This document shows, in pieces, positions 17,848 to 26,264 of a stretch of 64,000 bases of DNA. Under the pieces are notes generated by a model, which worked only from the letters and a program-made list of their open reading frames with translations, searched no databases and was not told the origin of the DNA. The DNA comes from Clostridiaceae bacterium (GTDB lineage Bacteria > Bacillota > Clostridia > Lachnospirales > Lachnospiraceae), in contig QXWR01000005.1 of NCBI GenBank assembly GCA_009911065.1, forward strand, positions 62,001 through 126,000. The letters are read 5' to 3'. A program made the position numbers and the translations under genes. How positions within the stretch are numbered: position 1 is the stretch's first letter; each line of letters starts with the position of its first letter.

Positions 17848-18750
17848 TTACCTCTGACGTTTCTGTTTCTTATCGGTCACGAAATACTTTATTCCCCGAT
17901 ATTCCTTATATGGAGTATCCAGATCCATAAACACAATCCTATGCTCTGGATGGCGGTCTTTTTCAGGTGGAAGTTTCATATAATTACCGTATCGCTTTGT
18001 AAGATACTCTTTTGTTCCTGCAGGGATAGGAACCTCTATGTTCTCAAACGTCGTCCATTCTACTCTATCAAACCACTCCCGAGGATAAATCCATTTAATA
18101 AAAGGAAACATGGAAAATTCTCGAACATACTGAGCATCTGCATAATGCTTATCTGACGATGCCGCCATGTTTTCTAAATGATGCCACACGAAATACTGCA
18201 CTCCTGGCGACCTGAATATACCAAGAATTATTTTGGCTATAGTTCGAACCATCTTACTTTGTCTTGCTGGCACTCTTCCGGCTTTAAAAAGTGAACTGCC
18301 TGCAGCAAGTACTACCTGAATATTTTGACTAAATTTCGATCTTGGACAAGCATGGAGTGGACATATATCAATAGCGAGTCCCTGATTAACGTCAAGATTT
18401 ACCGTAGAATCGGTAACAAATGTGGTTGTATTATCTCTGATTGAATCCGATAACGTATGATCATTGTATTTCTTTGTCTGAAGACAAAGAGAATAATGAA
18501 CTTTATTCGCATCTTTGTTCCATGCTTCAATAAATCTGACATAATCTGGTGCCGGAAAAATTATGTCAATATCATCATCCCATGGAATGAATCCATGATG
18601 CCTTACAGCACCCAGTAATGATCCAGCAAAAAAGTAACAACGTATATCATGTTCTTGACAAAAATTCACTACATATTTCGCCATTTGAAGACTTTTTTGC
18701 TGAAGATGTCTTAAATCAGAGTTTGTTAATCTAATTAGTTCCGTTCCCAT
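17848..18750 (-). CDS. LicD family phosphotransferase
   Basis: A 300-residue protein with the LicD signature: YFFAGSLLGAVRHHGFIPWDDDIDI around residues 40-65, then a domain with GLAIDICPLHACP and a conserved WTTFENIEVPIPAGTKEYLTKRYG near the end. LicD proteins transfer phosphocholine or other phosphoalcohols from CDP-activated donors to glycans. A CDP-donor-forming module lies just downstream, so this protein is the likely user of that donor. The acceptor sugar is unknown. Confidence 0.85.
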   Translation of the reverse strand: MGTELIRLTNSDLRHLQQKSLQMAKYVVNFCQEHDIRCYFFAGSLLGAVRHHGFIPWDDDIDIIFPAPDYVRFIEAWNKDANKVHYSLCLQTKKYNDHTLSDSIRDNTTTFVTDSTVNLDVNQGLAIDICPLHACPRSKFSQNIQVVLAAGSSLFKAGRVPARQSKMVRTIAKIILGIFRSPGVQYFVWHHLENMAASSDKHYADAQYVREFSMFPFIKWIYPREWFDRVEWTTFENIEVPIPAGTKEYLTKRYGNYMKLPPEKDRHPEHRIVFMDLDTPYKEYRGIKYFVTDKKQKRQR

Positions 18751-18894
18751 TTGAATCAGTCTTCTTCCTCTATATTTTGTTTCGTAAAAAATTCTGTCAT
18801 CATAATTTACAGATAAAGCTTATGTTGATGAATTTCACAATATAAGTTTCTTGATGAAAGTCATGGTAAAACACACGGCTTATCTCCAATCATT

Positions 18895-19926
18895 TTAGCC
18901 TCGATATATTGGGAAATAGTCACGGTTTATTTCTTCCCTAATTGACACTAATTCCTTGTATCGCTCCTTGTCATATATTTTCTTACCTATGTAAAAATGA
19001 TGCAAATCGCCCTTATAGAAGGCTTTCTTGAACTTGAACAGACTATCCTTTTCTGATCCTACCCCGCCGCCAAGATAAAGCGTCTTATACCCATTCGCAT
19101 TCCCCCAAAGAGCGGCTTCATATAAAAGCAGATTTGTAGGTGCCAGATTACTGTATTTATGAAATGAACCCGATAAATGGTAGTTCAGATGCCCATTCGC
19201 TCCAATCATAATGCTTGCTGCAATAACAGTCCCATCTTTCTCTGCCCAAAATACCTGGGCATTCTGTGGGATGTCTTCAAGAACTGATTTATAGAACTGC
19301 TCACCAAAATAATAATACGCTTCTGCACCATCCTTATCCATTGTGCTGTTGTAAATTATCCTAAACTTCTCAAATATCTCTGGGAAACGTCCGTTATATA
19401 TCTTCACATCATTCCTAAGAGCCTTCCGGATCTTGTTCCGATTCTGACTTATAAAGTTATCCCAAATCACCTCTGAAGATGTAAGATCTATATGAACGAC
19501 TTCGCCTAATTCAACCACTTCATAGAAATCCTGGCAAGCTGCATGATTTCTCACCATTGGATGAAATCTAACAAACTCACTGATAATGCCCTTCTGTTTT
19601 AACCATATTGAATAAGAAGCAAAAAGTCTTTCTGTCTCTTCTCCTTCAATTATCCAACCACCATAACCATATGGCGTGGCGAAATCAAAATATTGTCCTT
19701 CTTCAATCTTTCCCTTGAACCGCTCATCCTGCGCCACATCTCGCTTCATGACCACATGGATGCCACGAGTAGATTCATCCGAAAAGTAAAACAGCAGCGG
19801 CTCCCCATCACCATGAATCTGAAAAGCCTTCACATAACCACTAAGCCAATAAATGTCATAATTCTTAAAAGATCGAACAATAAAATCCCACTTTTCAGAC
19901 TGTTCTATTGTATAAGCTGTGAACAT
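18895..19926 (-). CDS. FemAB/GNAT-like aminoacyl or acyl transferase
   Basis: About 343 residues in the FemAB/BioF2-like double-GNAT superfamily. RNKIRKALRNDVKIYNGRFPE, FWAEKDGTVIAASIMIGANGHLNYHLSG and YKTLYLGGGVGSEKDSLFKFKKAF match the C-terminal GNAT half, and WLSGYVKAFQIHGDGEPLLFYF the N-terminal half. Such proteins in capsule loci attach amino acids or acyl groups to glycans; FemAB proper modifies the peptidoglycan bridge. The ATG is preceded by a GGGGGCGAGG stretch. The neighbouring chimera at 19952-20281 suggests a once larger acylation module. Confidence 0.7.
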   Translation of the reverse strand: MFTAYTIEQSEKWDFIVRSFKNYDIYWLSGYVKAFQIHGDGEPLLFYFSDESTRGIHVVMKRDVAQDERFKGKIEEGQYFDFATPYGYGGWIIEGEETERLFASYSIWLKQKGIISEFVRFHPMVRNHAACQDFYEVVELGEVVHIDLTSSEVIWDNFISQNRNKIRKALRNDVKIYNGRFPEIFEKFRIIYNSTMDKDGAEAYYYFGEQFYKSVLEDIPQNAQVFWAEKDGTVIAASIMIGANGHLNYHLSGSFHKYSNLAPTNLLLYEAALWGNANGYKTLYLGGGVGSEKDSLFKFKKAFYKGDLHHFYIGKKIYDKERYKELVSIREEINRDYFPIYRG

Positions 19927-19951
19927 CACCTCGCCCCCTTCCAGAATTTAT

Positions 19952-20281
19952 TTATTGTTTCAGCCGATGGTATTCACTTATCATCCAATGAACCAGACAG
20001 TATATTTCATTTTCAATTAAATATCGCCGTAACCTGTCTCTTTTCCCGTTTGGCACAAGAACCGGGACAAATAAAGAACAGTCAGTATCTCTCATATCTT
20101 TGAAGTCCGTATCGCTGGACATGGTATTCTCATACCAGATCATCTGTTTTTCATTGGACGAAGGGACTAACCAGCCCACCATATTTCTCTCCATTTCCGG
20201 ATTGTTAATCATGGCTTTCAGTAATTCATTATCTTCCCTTTCCATGGCTCGAAGTATCCGATTTCTATCAATTAAATACAT
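19952..20281 (-). pseudogene. Chimeric remnant: GNAT N-terminus fused to an unrelated C-terminus
   Basis: A 109-codon frame whose first ~55 residues (ILRAMEREDNELLKAMINN, GWLVPSSNEKQMIWYEN) read like the start of a RimL-type GNAT. After about residue 60 it changes abruptly to LFVPVLVPNGKRDRLRRYLI and IYCLVHW, which looks like the C-terminus of a different, longer enzyme, perhaps PLP-dependent. Neither half is complete. An in-frame deletion between two adjacent EPS genes would explain it. It may still be translated but is unlikely to be an enzyme. Confidence 0.5.
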
Positions 20282-20317
20282 ATCTATCCCCCGCACAAAA
20301 AAATTTGACCGTGGACT

Positions 20318-20785
20318 TTAAGGTTTTATGTGATTTTTAATTAAAAACAATTTTTCACAAATAAACCCATTCCTTTCATAAAATTTTCTTGCATTGTAGT
20401 TCTGTCTATGCACATTCAATTCCATACCATACCAGTTCTTCTCTTTTGCATATTCCTGCATATTGGCAAGCAGCCTTCTTCCGATTCCCTGATCCCTGTA
20501 CTGTTCACTTACAACAATTTGCGTGATATGCATCCTTTTCCTATCTTCTTCCGATTTCCTTAAATATCCCCACGCATAGGCGATCAACACGTTTTCTGAA
20601 AATCCCCCAAATACAATGGCTGTGCCGTCCTCTATGAACCTAAGCATATTTTCATATTTTCTGGTACAATATTCCTCTAGTTCGTAGGATGTCAAACCAT
20701 GTTCAAGTTCTTTCATCAATAAGCATATTATTGGCTTATTATCCTGTGCTGTTTGTTTATCTAACAGCTTTATTTCTATGTTCAT
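20318..20785 (-). CDS. GNAT family N-acetyltransferase
   Basis: A 155-residue GNAT. The acetyl-CoA pyrophosphate loop is VSEQYRDQGIGRRLLANM, followed by MELNVHRQNYNARKFYERNGF, the usual motif A and B order. The chosen ATG overlaps the sugar transferase C-terminus by 29 nt and has GGAG 10 nt upstream. It directly follows a dehydratase, aminotransferase and priming transferase set, so it may N-acetylate the 4-amino sugar, a job done in Pgl and Eps systems by a hexapeptide enzyme. Other substrates are possible. Confidence 0.75.
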   Translation of the reverse strand: MNIEIKLLDKQTAQDNKPIICLLMKELEHGLTSYELEEYCTRKYENMLRFIEDGTAIVFGGFSENVLIAYAWGYLRKSEEDRKRMHITQIVVSEQYRDQGIGRRLLANMQEYAKEKNWYGMELNVHRQNYNARKFYERNGFICEKLFLIKNHIKP

Positions 20786-21431
20786 TCTCAATCTTCTCCA
20801 TTCTTTCCACATCGAAATCTTGAACAGAACCCTCGCCTCGTACAATCACATCTTCTCTGTAAAACACCTTTTTTACTGTTTTAAGCAGAATTTTTATATC
20901 CGTTTTTGCTGTTATTTGATTAACATATGTAATGTCATACGAAAATCTTTTTTCCCATTCAAGCTCGTTTCGTCCATTCACCTGAGCAAGCCCTGTCAGT
21001 CCTGGTCTAACATCATGTCTGTGTTGTTCTTCCTCCGTATAGTATGGTAGGTATTTTACAGCAAGCGGTCTCGGTCCCACAATCGACATATCCCCTCTTA
21101 TTATGTTGAATAGCTCTGGCAACTCATCCAATGAACTGCTTCGAAGTCTTACTCCCCAAGGTTTAAGTCTGGCTGCATCTGGCAGTAAGTTTCCTTTCTC
21201 ATCCCGTTCAGCTGTCATTGTTCTAAACTTATATAGTCGGAAAATCCTCTCATCTTTACCTGGACGTTCCTGTGTAAATATCACAGGAGAACCAAGTTTC
21301 ACTTTTACCAATATTGCTGTAATAAGTATTACTGGCGACAAAACAATTAATGCACAGGTAGCAAGAAAGCAGTCCAATGGACGTTTTATATACTTTTCAT
21401 AAGGACCATAAGGCATATGTTTATTCTCCAT
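20757..21431 (-). CDS. Undecaprenyl-phosphate sugar-1-phosphate transferase (PglC/EpsL-like)
   Basis: A 224-residue monotopic phosphoglycosyltransferase: YEKYIKRPLDCFLATCALIVLSPV forms the N-terminal hydrophobic hairpin, then GSPVIFTQERPGKDERIFRLYKFRTM, DELPELFNIIRGDMSIVGPRP and RHDVRPGLTGLAQVNGRNE. It transfers a sugar-1-phosphate to undecaprenyl phosphate and so starts repeat-unit assembly at the inner membrane face. Following a PglF/PglE-like pair, the likely substrate is UDP-di-N-acetylbacillosamine. The start has AGAGGG upstream. Confidence 0.9.
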   Translation of the reverse strand: MENKHMPYGPYEKYIKRPLDCFLATCALIVLSPVILITAILVKVKLGSPVIFTQERPGKDERIFRLYKFRTMTAERDEKGNLLPDAARLKPWGVRLRSSSLDELPELFNIIRGDMSIVGPRPLAVKYLPYYTEEEQHRHDVRPGLTGLAQVNGRNELEWEKRFSYDITYVNQITAKTDIKILLKTVKKVFYREDVIVRGEGSVQDFDVERMEKIENEHRNKAVR

Positions 21432-21441
21432 CACTTTCCCT

Positions 21442-22764
21442 CTACCCAAAACACCGTCCCACAATGTCTATTACCCTCTCCTGCTCTTTTTCTGTCATCT
21501 TAATATCCGACGGCAGGCAGACTCCCCGGTGAAACAGCTCCGCCCCCACATCCCTGACTTTGGCTGATACAATATACGCATTACTTTGTGCCCTCCCATT
21601 CCCCTCTCTTGTAATAAACGGATTCATCCGATAAATGGGCTGCATATGCATAGGCTTCCAAATCGGACGGCCTTCTGCCCCAAAGGCAGCCAGAGCCTCT
21701 AAAATCTCTCCCGGGCAAGACTTTCCCTTCTCCGGAACATAACAAGAATCCCGTTCTCCCCGTACCTCCCTGCACATAGCCTCCTCATGGATAATGAAAC
21801 AGCTAAGCCAGAAATTCGGCTCCGAGTTTACCGGATCATAAGGATTCATTATCACCGGAAGGCCGGCCAGACCTTTTTGGTACCGCTCATAAATCTCTTT
21901 CTTTCTCCTCACATGCTCTTCCAGATAAAGCATCTGCCCCCGGATCACCCCGGCTATCACATTGCTCATTCGGTAGTTATATCCCAACTCCTCATGCTGA
22001 TACCAGGGCGCGTTCTCCCGGCTCTGGGTAGACCATTTGCGACATTGGTTTGCCTCCTCCAAATTGTCTGTAAATAGCATCCCGCCAGAGCTTCCGGTAA
22101 TGATTTTATTTCCATTAAAGCTGATTACCCCAAAATCACCCAGGGACCCGGTCTGCCTTCCCTTATAAACCGCACCCAGGCTCTCCGCTGCATCCTCAAT
22201 CAGCAAAGCACCATGATATTCACAGATTTTCCTGATCTCCTCCACCTTCCCCGGCGTCCCATAAAGATGGGCCATAACTACTAATTTCACCTCCGGATAC
22301 CTATCAAATGCCTTTTCCAGAGCTACTGGGTCCATGTTCCAGGTCTCCTCCTCTGAGTCCACAAACACCGCTTCCCCTCCCTCATAAAGGATGGGATTCA
22401 CTGTAGCATCAAAAGTCAAATCTGAGCAAAATACCCTTCGCCCCATCAAAGCTCCACCCCGCCCCATTCCCTCCGGAGTGGAAATGCCAGTGGAAGAATG
22501 ATAAATCCGCTCCGCCGCCAGCTTAACCGCCAGATGCAAGGCAGCTGTTCCAGAGGATAACGCCACTCCGTAGGAGATTCCTAGCTTTTCTGCCATTTCC
22601 TTTTCAATGACATTGATGTTTTCCCCCACTGTGGACATCCAGTTGGTATCATACGCCTGCTTTACATATAAAAGCTCTTCTCCATGCATCGTAGGGCTGC
22701 TTAACCAAACCTTCCTTTCCAACGGCTCCATTCCCCGAAACCGGAAGTCCTCTTTTAAATTCAT
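21442..22764 (-). CDS. DegT/DnrJ aminotransferase (PglE/EpsN-like)
   Basis: A 440-residue PLP aminotransferase. LSSPTMHGEELLYVKQAYDTNWMS is the usual N-terminus of the PglE/EpsN group. The PLP lysine is in SFNGNKIITGSSGGM and the PLP-ring aspartate in LIEDAAESLGAVYKGRQTG. It would aminate the 4-keto product of the PglF-like dehydratase encoded just upstream. AGGAGG precedes the ATG by 3-8 nt. At ~440 residues it is longer than typical (~370-390); extra residues lie in a loop after residue 95 and before EILEALAAFGAEGRPIW. Confidence 0.88.
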   Translation of the reverse strand: MNLKEDFRFRGMEPLERKVWLSSPTMHGEELLYVKQAYDTNWMSTVGENINVIEKEMAEKLGISYGVALSSGTAALHLAVKLAAERIYHSSTGISTPEGMGRGGALMGRRVFCSDLTFDATVNPILYEGGEAVFVDSEEETWNMDPVALEKAFDRYPEVKLVVMAHLYGTPGKVEEIRKICEYHGALLIEDAAESLGAVYKGRQTGSLGDFGVISFNGNKIITGSSGGMLFTDNLEEANQCRKWSTQSRENAPWYQHEELGYNYRMSNVIAGVIRGQMLYLEEHVRRKKEIYERYQKGLAGLPVIMNPYDPVNSEPNFWLSCFIIHEEAMCREVRGERDSCYVPEKGKSCPGEILEALAAFGAEGRPIWKPMHMQPIYRMNPFITREGNGRAQSNAYIVSAKVRDVGAELFHRGVCLPSDIKMTEKEQERVIDIVGRCFG

Positions 22765-22861
22765 GTCTCCTCCTGTATCTTGTTTTTTTCTCACTAACTT
22801 TTGTCTTTTATCTTCTTTCTTCTAAGTTTTGTTGTTTAATTTTTTTCTTCTATCTTTTGTC

Positions 22862-22932
22862 TTTTATCTTTCCACCTTCTATCTTCCGCCTTTTATTTTC
22901 CGCCTTTTATCTTCCGCCTTTTATCTTCCGCC
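22862..22932 (-). repeat. Tandem 14-nt purine-rich repeats
   Basis: Between the dehydratase and aminotransferase genes, the plus strand carries TTTTATCTTCCGCC-type units in tandem at 22877-22890, 22891-22904, 22905-22918 and 22919-22932, preceded by a 15-nt variant at 22862-22876. The last two are identical. The transcript would read GGCGGAAGATAAAA repeats, with degenerate GA-rich copies continuing toward 22800. It is non-coding in the operon direction. Confidence 0.8.
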
Positions 22933-22982
22933 TTCTGCCCTCATTCCCGCTTTCTGCCGCCTACTGTTTTCTTTTCTTCCCC

Positions 22983-24845
22983 TTAAAAAACATAAGTAGA
23001 AACAATCTCCTTCACCTTCCCCCGAATCTCTTCCGTATCCTGATTCGCGGTTTCATAAAGCTCTTCCAGCTTCCTTTCAAACTCCTTTTGATCAAACTCA
23101 ATGGGCTTTCCAATGTGAATCAAACGATTGGGCGTATCCAAAAGCCCCTCCTCCTCCATCAGAAGCTCTTCATAAAGCTTCTCCCCAGGCCGCAACCCAG
23201 TAAACTCAATGGGAATCTCTTCTCCTGGCTCATATCCGGACAGCCGAATCAAGTTGTTTGCCAAATCCAGGATTTTTACTGGCTCCCCCATATCCAGCAC
23301 AAAGATCTCCCCGCCCTTTGCATACGCTCCTGCCTGCAGCACCAGAGACACTGCCTCTGGTATGGTCATAAAATACCGGATAATCTCCGGATGCGTCACA
23401 GTCACTGGCCCTCCCTGCTCAATCTGCTTCTTAAACAGCGGAATCACCGAACCATTGCTCCCTAACACATTTCCAAAACGCACCGCCACAAAATCCGTCC
23501 CAGACCGTCCATTCATCATCTGAATCACCATCTCACACATCCGCTTGGACGCTCCCATAATGTTGGTGGGATTTACCGCCTTATCTGTGGAAATCAGAAC
23601 AAACCGCTTTGCCCCATACTGATTTGCTGCCTTTGCGGTCTTATATGTACCAAATACATTGTTCTTAATGGCTTCACAAGGGCTGTCCTCCATCAGCGGC
23701 ACATGCTTATGGGCTGCCGCATGATACACAATATCCGGACGGTACTTGTCAAACACGGACTCAATCCGGTGCGTGTTTCTTACGGACCCGATTAGCACCA
23801 CCAAATCCAGCCCTGGAAACTTGTCCTTTAGTTCCTGCTGCAAATCATAGGCATTGTTTTCATACACGTCAAACACAATCAGCTGCTTTGGCTGATGCCC
23901 TGCCACCTGGCGGCACAGCTCACTTCCAATGGAGCCGCCTCCCCCTGTCACAAGGACTACCTTGCCGGAAACATACTCCATAATCTCGTCTAAATTCACC
24001 TGAATCGGCTCCCGCCCCAAAAGGTCCTCAATCTCCACCTGGCGAAGTCCAGCCACGCTGACCTCCCCGTTTAACAGCTGATAGATTCCCGGCAGAATCT
24101 TCACCCCGCACCCAGTCTCCCGACAAATTTCAATGATCTCTTTCCGCTGTTTTGCCGAAGCAGAAGGCATAGCAATATAAATCTCATCCACCCTGTATTT
24201 ATCCACCAAAGCCGGAATCGCCTCCCGCGTCCCGGCAATCGGCACTCCGTTGAGATATTTGCCCACCTTATTCCGGTCATCATCTGCAAAACAGACTACC
24301 TTCCCTTTTGCAAATGGACTGGTGGTCATTTCCTTTAAAATCACTGCACCAGAACTTCCTGCCCCTGCAATGAGAATCCGCTTCCCGGCATTCTTTCCCG
24401 GACGGGAAAGAGGCATGGATATGAAAATCCGGTAAGACAGCCGGATAATTCCCTCACAGACACACAATGCGGAAAAAGACAGCACAAAATAGCTTCTGGG
24501 CACAGTTCGTTCTGTCATAATCATCCCTGCAAGCTGAAACAAAGAGGCAAGCCCGCAGGCCCCGATCAGGTACACCACCTCCCGAAGCCCAGCCACACTC
24601 CACATGGTCGCATACATGCGGAAAAGAAGAAATACTCCAATGGTAATTCCCACATAAAACGGCAGATAATCAAAAACCGCTTCTGCATACCCGGGCGGAA
24701 TTTTCTCAATATTCAAATCAAATCGAATAAACAGCCCCAAAAAAGAGGCAAGGCAAACTGCCCCCACATCCAGCCCCATTAACACCATCATCCGAATCCG
24801 TCTGTCTTTTGGCAAATATTTTTCTAGCAAATTTCTGTTCTTCAT
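22983..24845 (-). CDS. Membrane-anchored UDP-GlcNAc 4,6-dehydratase (PglF/CapD family)
   Basis: A 620-residue protein: about four N-terminal membrane helices (residues ~20-130), a first Rossmann domain (RILIAGAGSSGAVILKEM), then the catalytic SDR domain with VLVTGGGGSIGSELCRQ, YHAAAHKHVPLMEDSP and STDKAVNPTNIMGASKRMCEM. This is the PglF/EpsC architecture, giving the 4-keto-6-deoxy sugar for bacillosamine-type synthesis. Its start overlaps the second loaP stop by 4 nt, so the antiterminator genes are translationally linked to the structural genes. Confidence 0.92.
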   Translation of the reverse strand: MKNRNLLEKYLPKDRRIRMMVLMGLDVGAVCLASFLGLFIRFDLNIEKIPPGYAEAVFDYLPFYVGITIGVFLLFRMYATMWSVAGLREVVYLIGACGLASLFQLAGMIMTERTVPRSYFVLSFSALCVCEGIIRLSYRIFISMPLSRPGKNAGKRILIAGAGSSGAVILKEMTTSPFAKGKVVCFADDDRNKVGKYLNGVPIAGTREAIPALVDKYRVDEIYIAMPSASAKQRKEIIEICRETGCGVKILPGIYQLLNGEVSVAGLRQVEIEDLLGREPIQVNLDEIMEYVSGKVVLVTGGGGSIGSELCRQVAGHQPKQLIVFDVYENNAYDLQQELKDKFPGLDLVVLIGSVRNTHRIESVFDKYRPDIVYHAAAHKHVPLMEDSPCEAIKNNVFGTYKTAKAANQYGAKRFVLISTDKAVNPTNIMGASKRMCEMVIQMMNGRSGTDFVAVRFGNVLGSNGSVIPLFKKQIEQGGPVTVTHPEIIRYFMTIPEAVSLVLQAGAYAKGGEIFVLDMGEPVKILDLANNLIRLSGYEPGEEIPIEFTGLRPGEKLYEELLMEEEGLLDTPNRLIHIGKPIEFDQKEFERKLEELYETANQDTEEIRGKVKEIVSTYVF

Positions 24846-25423
24846 AAAATCGGACCTTTTCCCAAAATAAGATCTTTTTCCTCTCTGTTGTCATACAATA
24901 GCTTTTGATTCAAATCCTCTTTCAGCATAATTCCAAACACAATCCCCCTCACCTCCCCCAAAAACCGGTGACGAACCAGAGCATACCGTTTTTTAAACTG
25001 GTACCGCTCTACCTGCTCCCTGCAGGACACAAGAGGCCCTGCCATCTGACAGATCTGTCCCTGATCATCCTTTCCCACATAAGAAAGACGCGCCACATGG
25101 TCTCTCCCAGATATTTTCAGAAGAAAATCCACATCCTCTCTCATTAAAGGCAAAAAGGTTAAGTCCCCCCAAACCACGCCTCTTCCCATGACGGAAGCTG
25201 TTTTCTTTTGGCAAAGGAAAGGGATTGTCTTTTTAGAAACCATAAACACACAGCCAGGAAACATGGATTCCACATGAACCACACTCTGCTGCTGTCTCCG
25301 CCAGATCCGCTCCTGTCCAATCACAAAGCATTCCTCATACATAGAATCTGGAACTATCCTGCGAATCTCCTCTGCCATCTCCTCTTCCCTTCCCGCCCAT
25401 GTCCGAATCAAATACCACACCAT
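24842..25423 (-). CDS. loaP: LoaP-type NusG paralogue, second copy
   Basis: A 193-residue specialised NusG. VWYLIRTWAGREEEMAEEIRR is the NGN-domain start, CFVIGQERIWRRQQQSVVHVESMFPGCVF is typical of LoaP, and a KOW-like segment follows (FLGEVRGIVFGIMLKEDL). LoaP proteins are processive antiterminators that act on long polysaccharide or antibiotic operons through a hairpin in the leader RNA. The start was set at MVWYLIRT, preceded by GGGGGAT. It is a clear paralogue of the preceding gene but more diverged at the C-terminus. Confidence 0.85.
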   Translation of the reverse strand: MVWYLIRTWAGREEEMAEEIRRIVPDSMYEECFVIGQERIWRRQQQSVVHVESMFPGCVFMVSKKTIPFLCQKKTASVMGRGVVWGDLTFLPLMREDVDFLLKISGRDHVARLSYVGKDDQGQICQMAGPLVSCREQVERYQFKKRYALVRHRFLGEVRGIVFGIMLKEDLNQKLLYDNREEKDLILGKGPIL

Positions 25424-25564
25424 AACAATCCCCCTTTCCTGCCTGTACAACGGCCTGTTTTCATTACAGCTTTAATAGCAGACCTTCTTCCATCCCTTAA
25501 CGGAATGGCATGATACAAGGGTCAAAAGGCCTTATGCCCCAGCCCCGCGGCATCGCCCCGCAAA

Positions 25565-26080
25565 CTATAAATCCCCCTCCAGCACAATCCCCAGCAGGAC
25601 TTCCTTTTCCTCCCCATGAATCCCGACACGCACCAGCACATACCGTTTCCCAAGTCTACATTTCACAATCCGGTTTCCGCAGATCTTGAGGGGACCGGAT
25701 ATGGGAACAATCTTCCCATTTTTGTCTGTAACCACATGAGAAAGCCGGATCACATAGTCAGAATCCATAATCTTCCTTAAAAATGCAGCTTCTTCTATTT
25801 CAAGAGACAAGAAAAAAAGTTCCTCATCCGCCAGGAGCTTTGCCATAGCCGGGAGCTTTTTCAGGCAAAAAAATAAAGCCTCTGGTTCCCTGGCAGTGAT
25901 AAACACATACCCAGGAAAGGCCCGCTTTACATGAACAAAATTTTTCTGCTGCCGCCTCCACAGCTGTTCCTGACCAACCACAAAGCATTCCTCATATAAA
26001 TTTGGAGAAACCAGCTTGTGAATCAGATTCACAAGTTTATCCTCCTCCCCTGTCCGCGTCTGCAGTACATACCACAACAT
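25565..26080 (-). CDS. loaP: LoaP-type NusG paralogue, first gene of the EPS operon
   Basis: A 171-residue NusG paralogue: LWYVLQTRTGEEDKLVNLIHK, CFVVGQEQLWRRQQKNFVHVKRAFPGYVFI, and a C-terminal KOW-like region KRYVLVRVGIHGEEKEVLLGIVLEGDL. It is the first gene after the invertible promoter region and is followed 114 nt later by a second loaP. Known LoaP action predicts that RNA polymerase modified in the leader reads through terminators across the ~26-kb locus. GGAGGAAGGCT precedes the ATG. Confidence 0.88.
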   Translation of the reverse strand: MLWYVLQTRTGEEDKLVNLIHKLVSPNLYEECFVVGQEQLWRRQQKNFVHVKRAFPGYVFITAREPEALFFCLKKLPAMAKLLADEELFFLSLEIEEAAFLRKIMDSDYVIRLSHVVTDKNGKIVPISGPLKICGNRIVKCRLGKRYVLVRVGIHGEEKEVLLGIVLEGDL

Positions 26081-26175
26081 AGCCTTCCTCCATCCAAAAG
26101 GGCAGGCTTCGCCATCTCCGGTCTTTCAAACAAAATCCCCCGGATTCTTTTCCAGCCTATCTGACCCCTTTGTGG

Positions 26176-26201
26176 AAAACGCAGCCTCAAGGCTCACGTT
26201 T
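26176..26201 (-). promoter_or_regulatory. Leader hairpin, candidate LoaP recognition element
   Basis: On the minus strand, AAACG and AGCC arms pair with GGCT and CGTTT around a TTGA loop with a small TG/G internal loop. It lies about 95 nt upstream of the first loaP ATG and inside the transcript that the inverted promoter would make. LoaP is known to need a leader hairpin; assigning this one is inference. A second, weaker AATCC-GGG-GGATT stem followed by T residues lies at 26134-26146. Confidence 0.4.
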
Positions 26202-26234
26202 ATCCCTCCCGGTTTTGTAACAAATCAACTGGCT

Positions 26235-26264
26235 AGTGTAACAAAAGTAGGAATTGTGTTACAC
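26235..26264 (+). repeat. Left inverted repeat of the invertible segment (IRL)
   Basis: Thirty bases that are the exact reverse complement of 26525-26554. The repeat itself is a dyad: arms GTGTAACA and TGTTACAC around a 13-nt asymmetric core. This is the layout of a site-specific recombinase target with two half-sites and a core that gives direction. Confidence 0.92.

Noticed and set aside
22857..23465. 202-codon plus-strand frame starting in the purine/pyrimidine repeat
   Set aside because: It runs antisense through the PglF-like gene and the repeat array; its composition reflects the repeat, not a protein.
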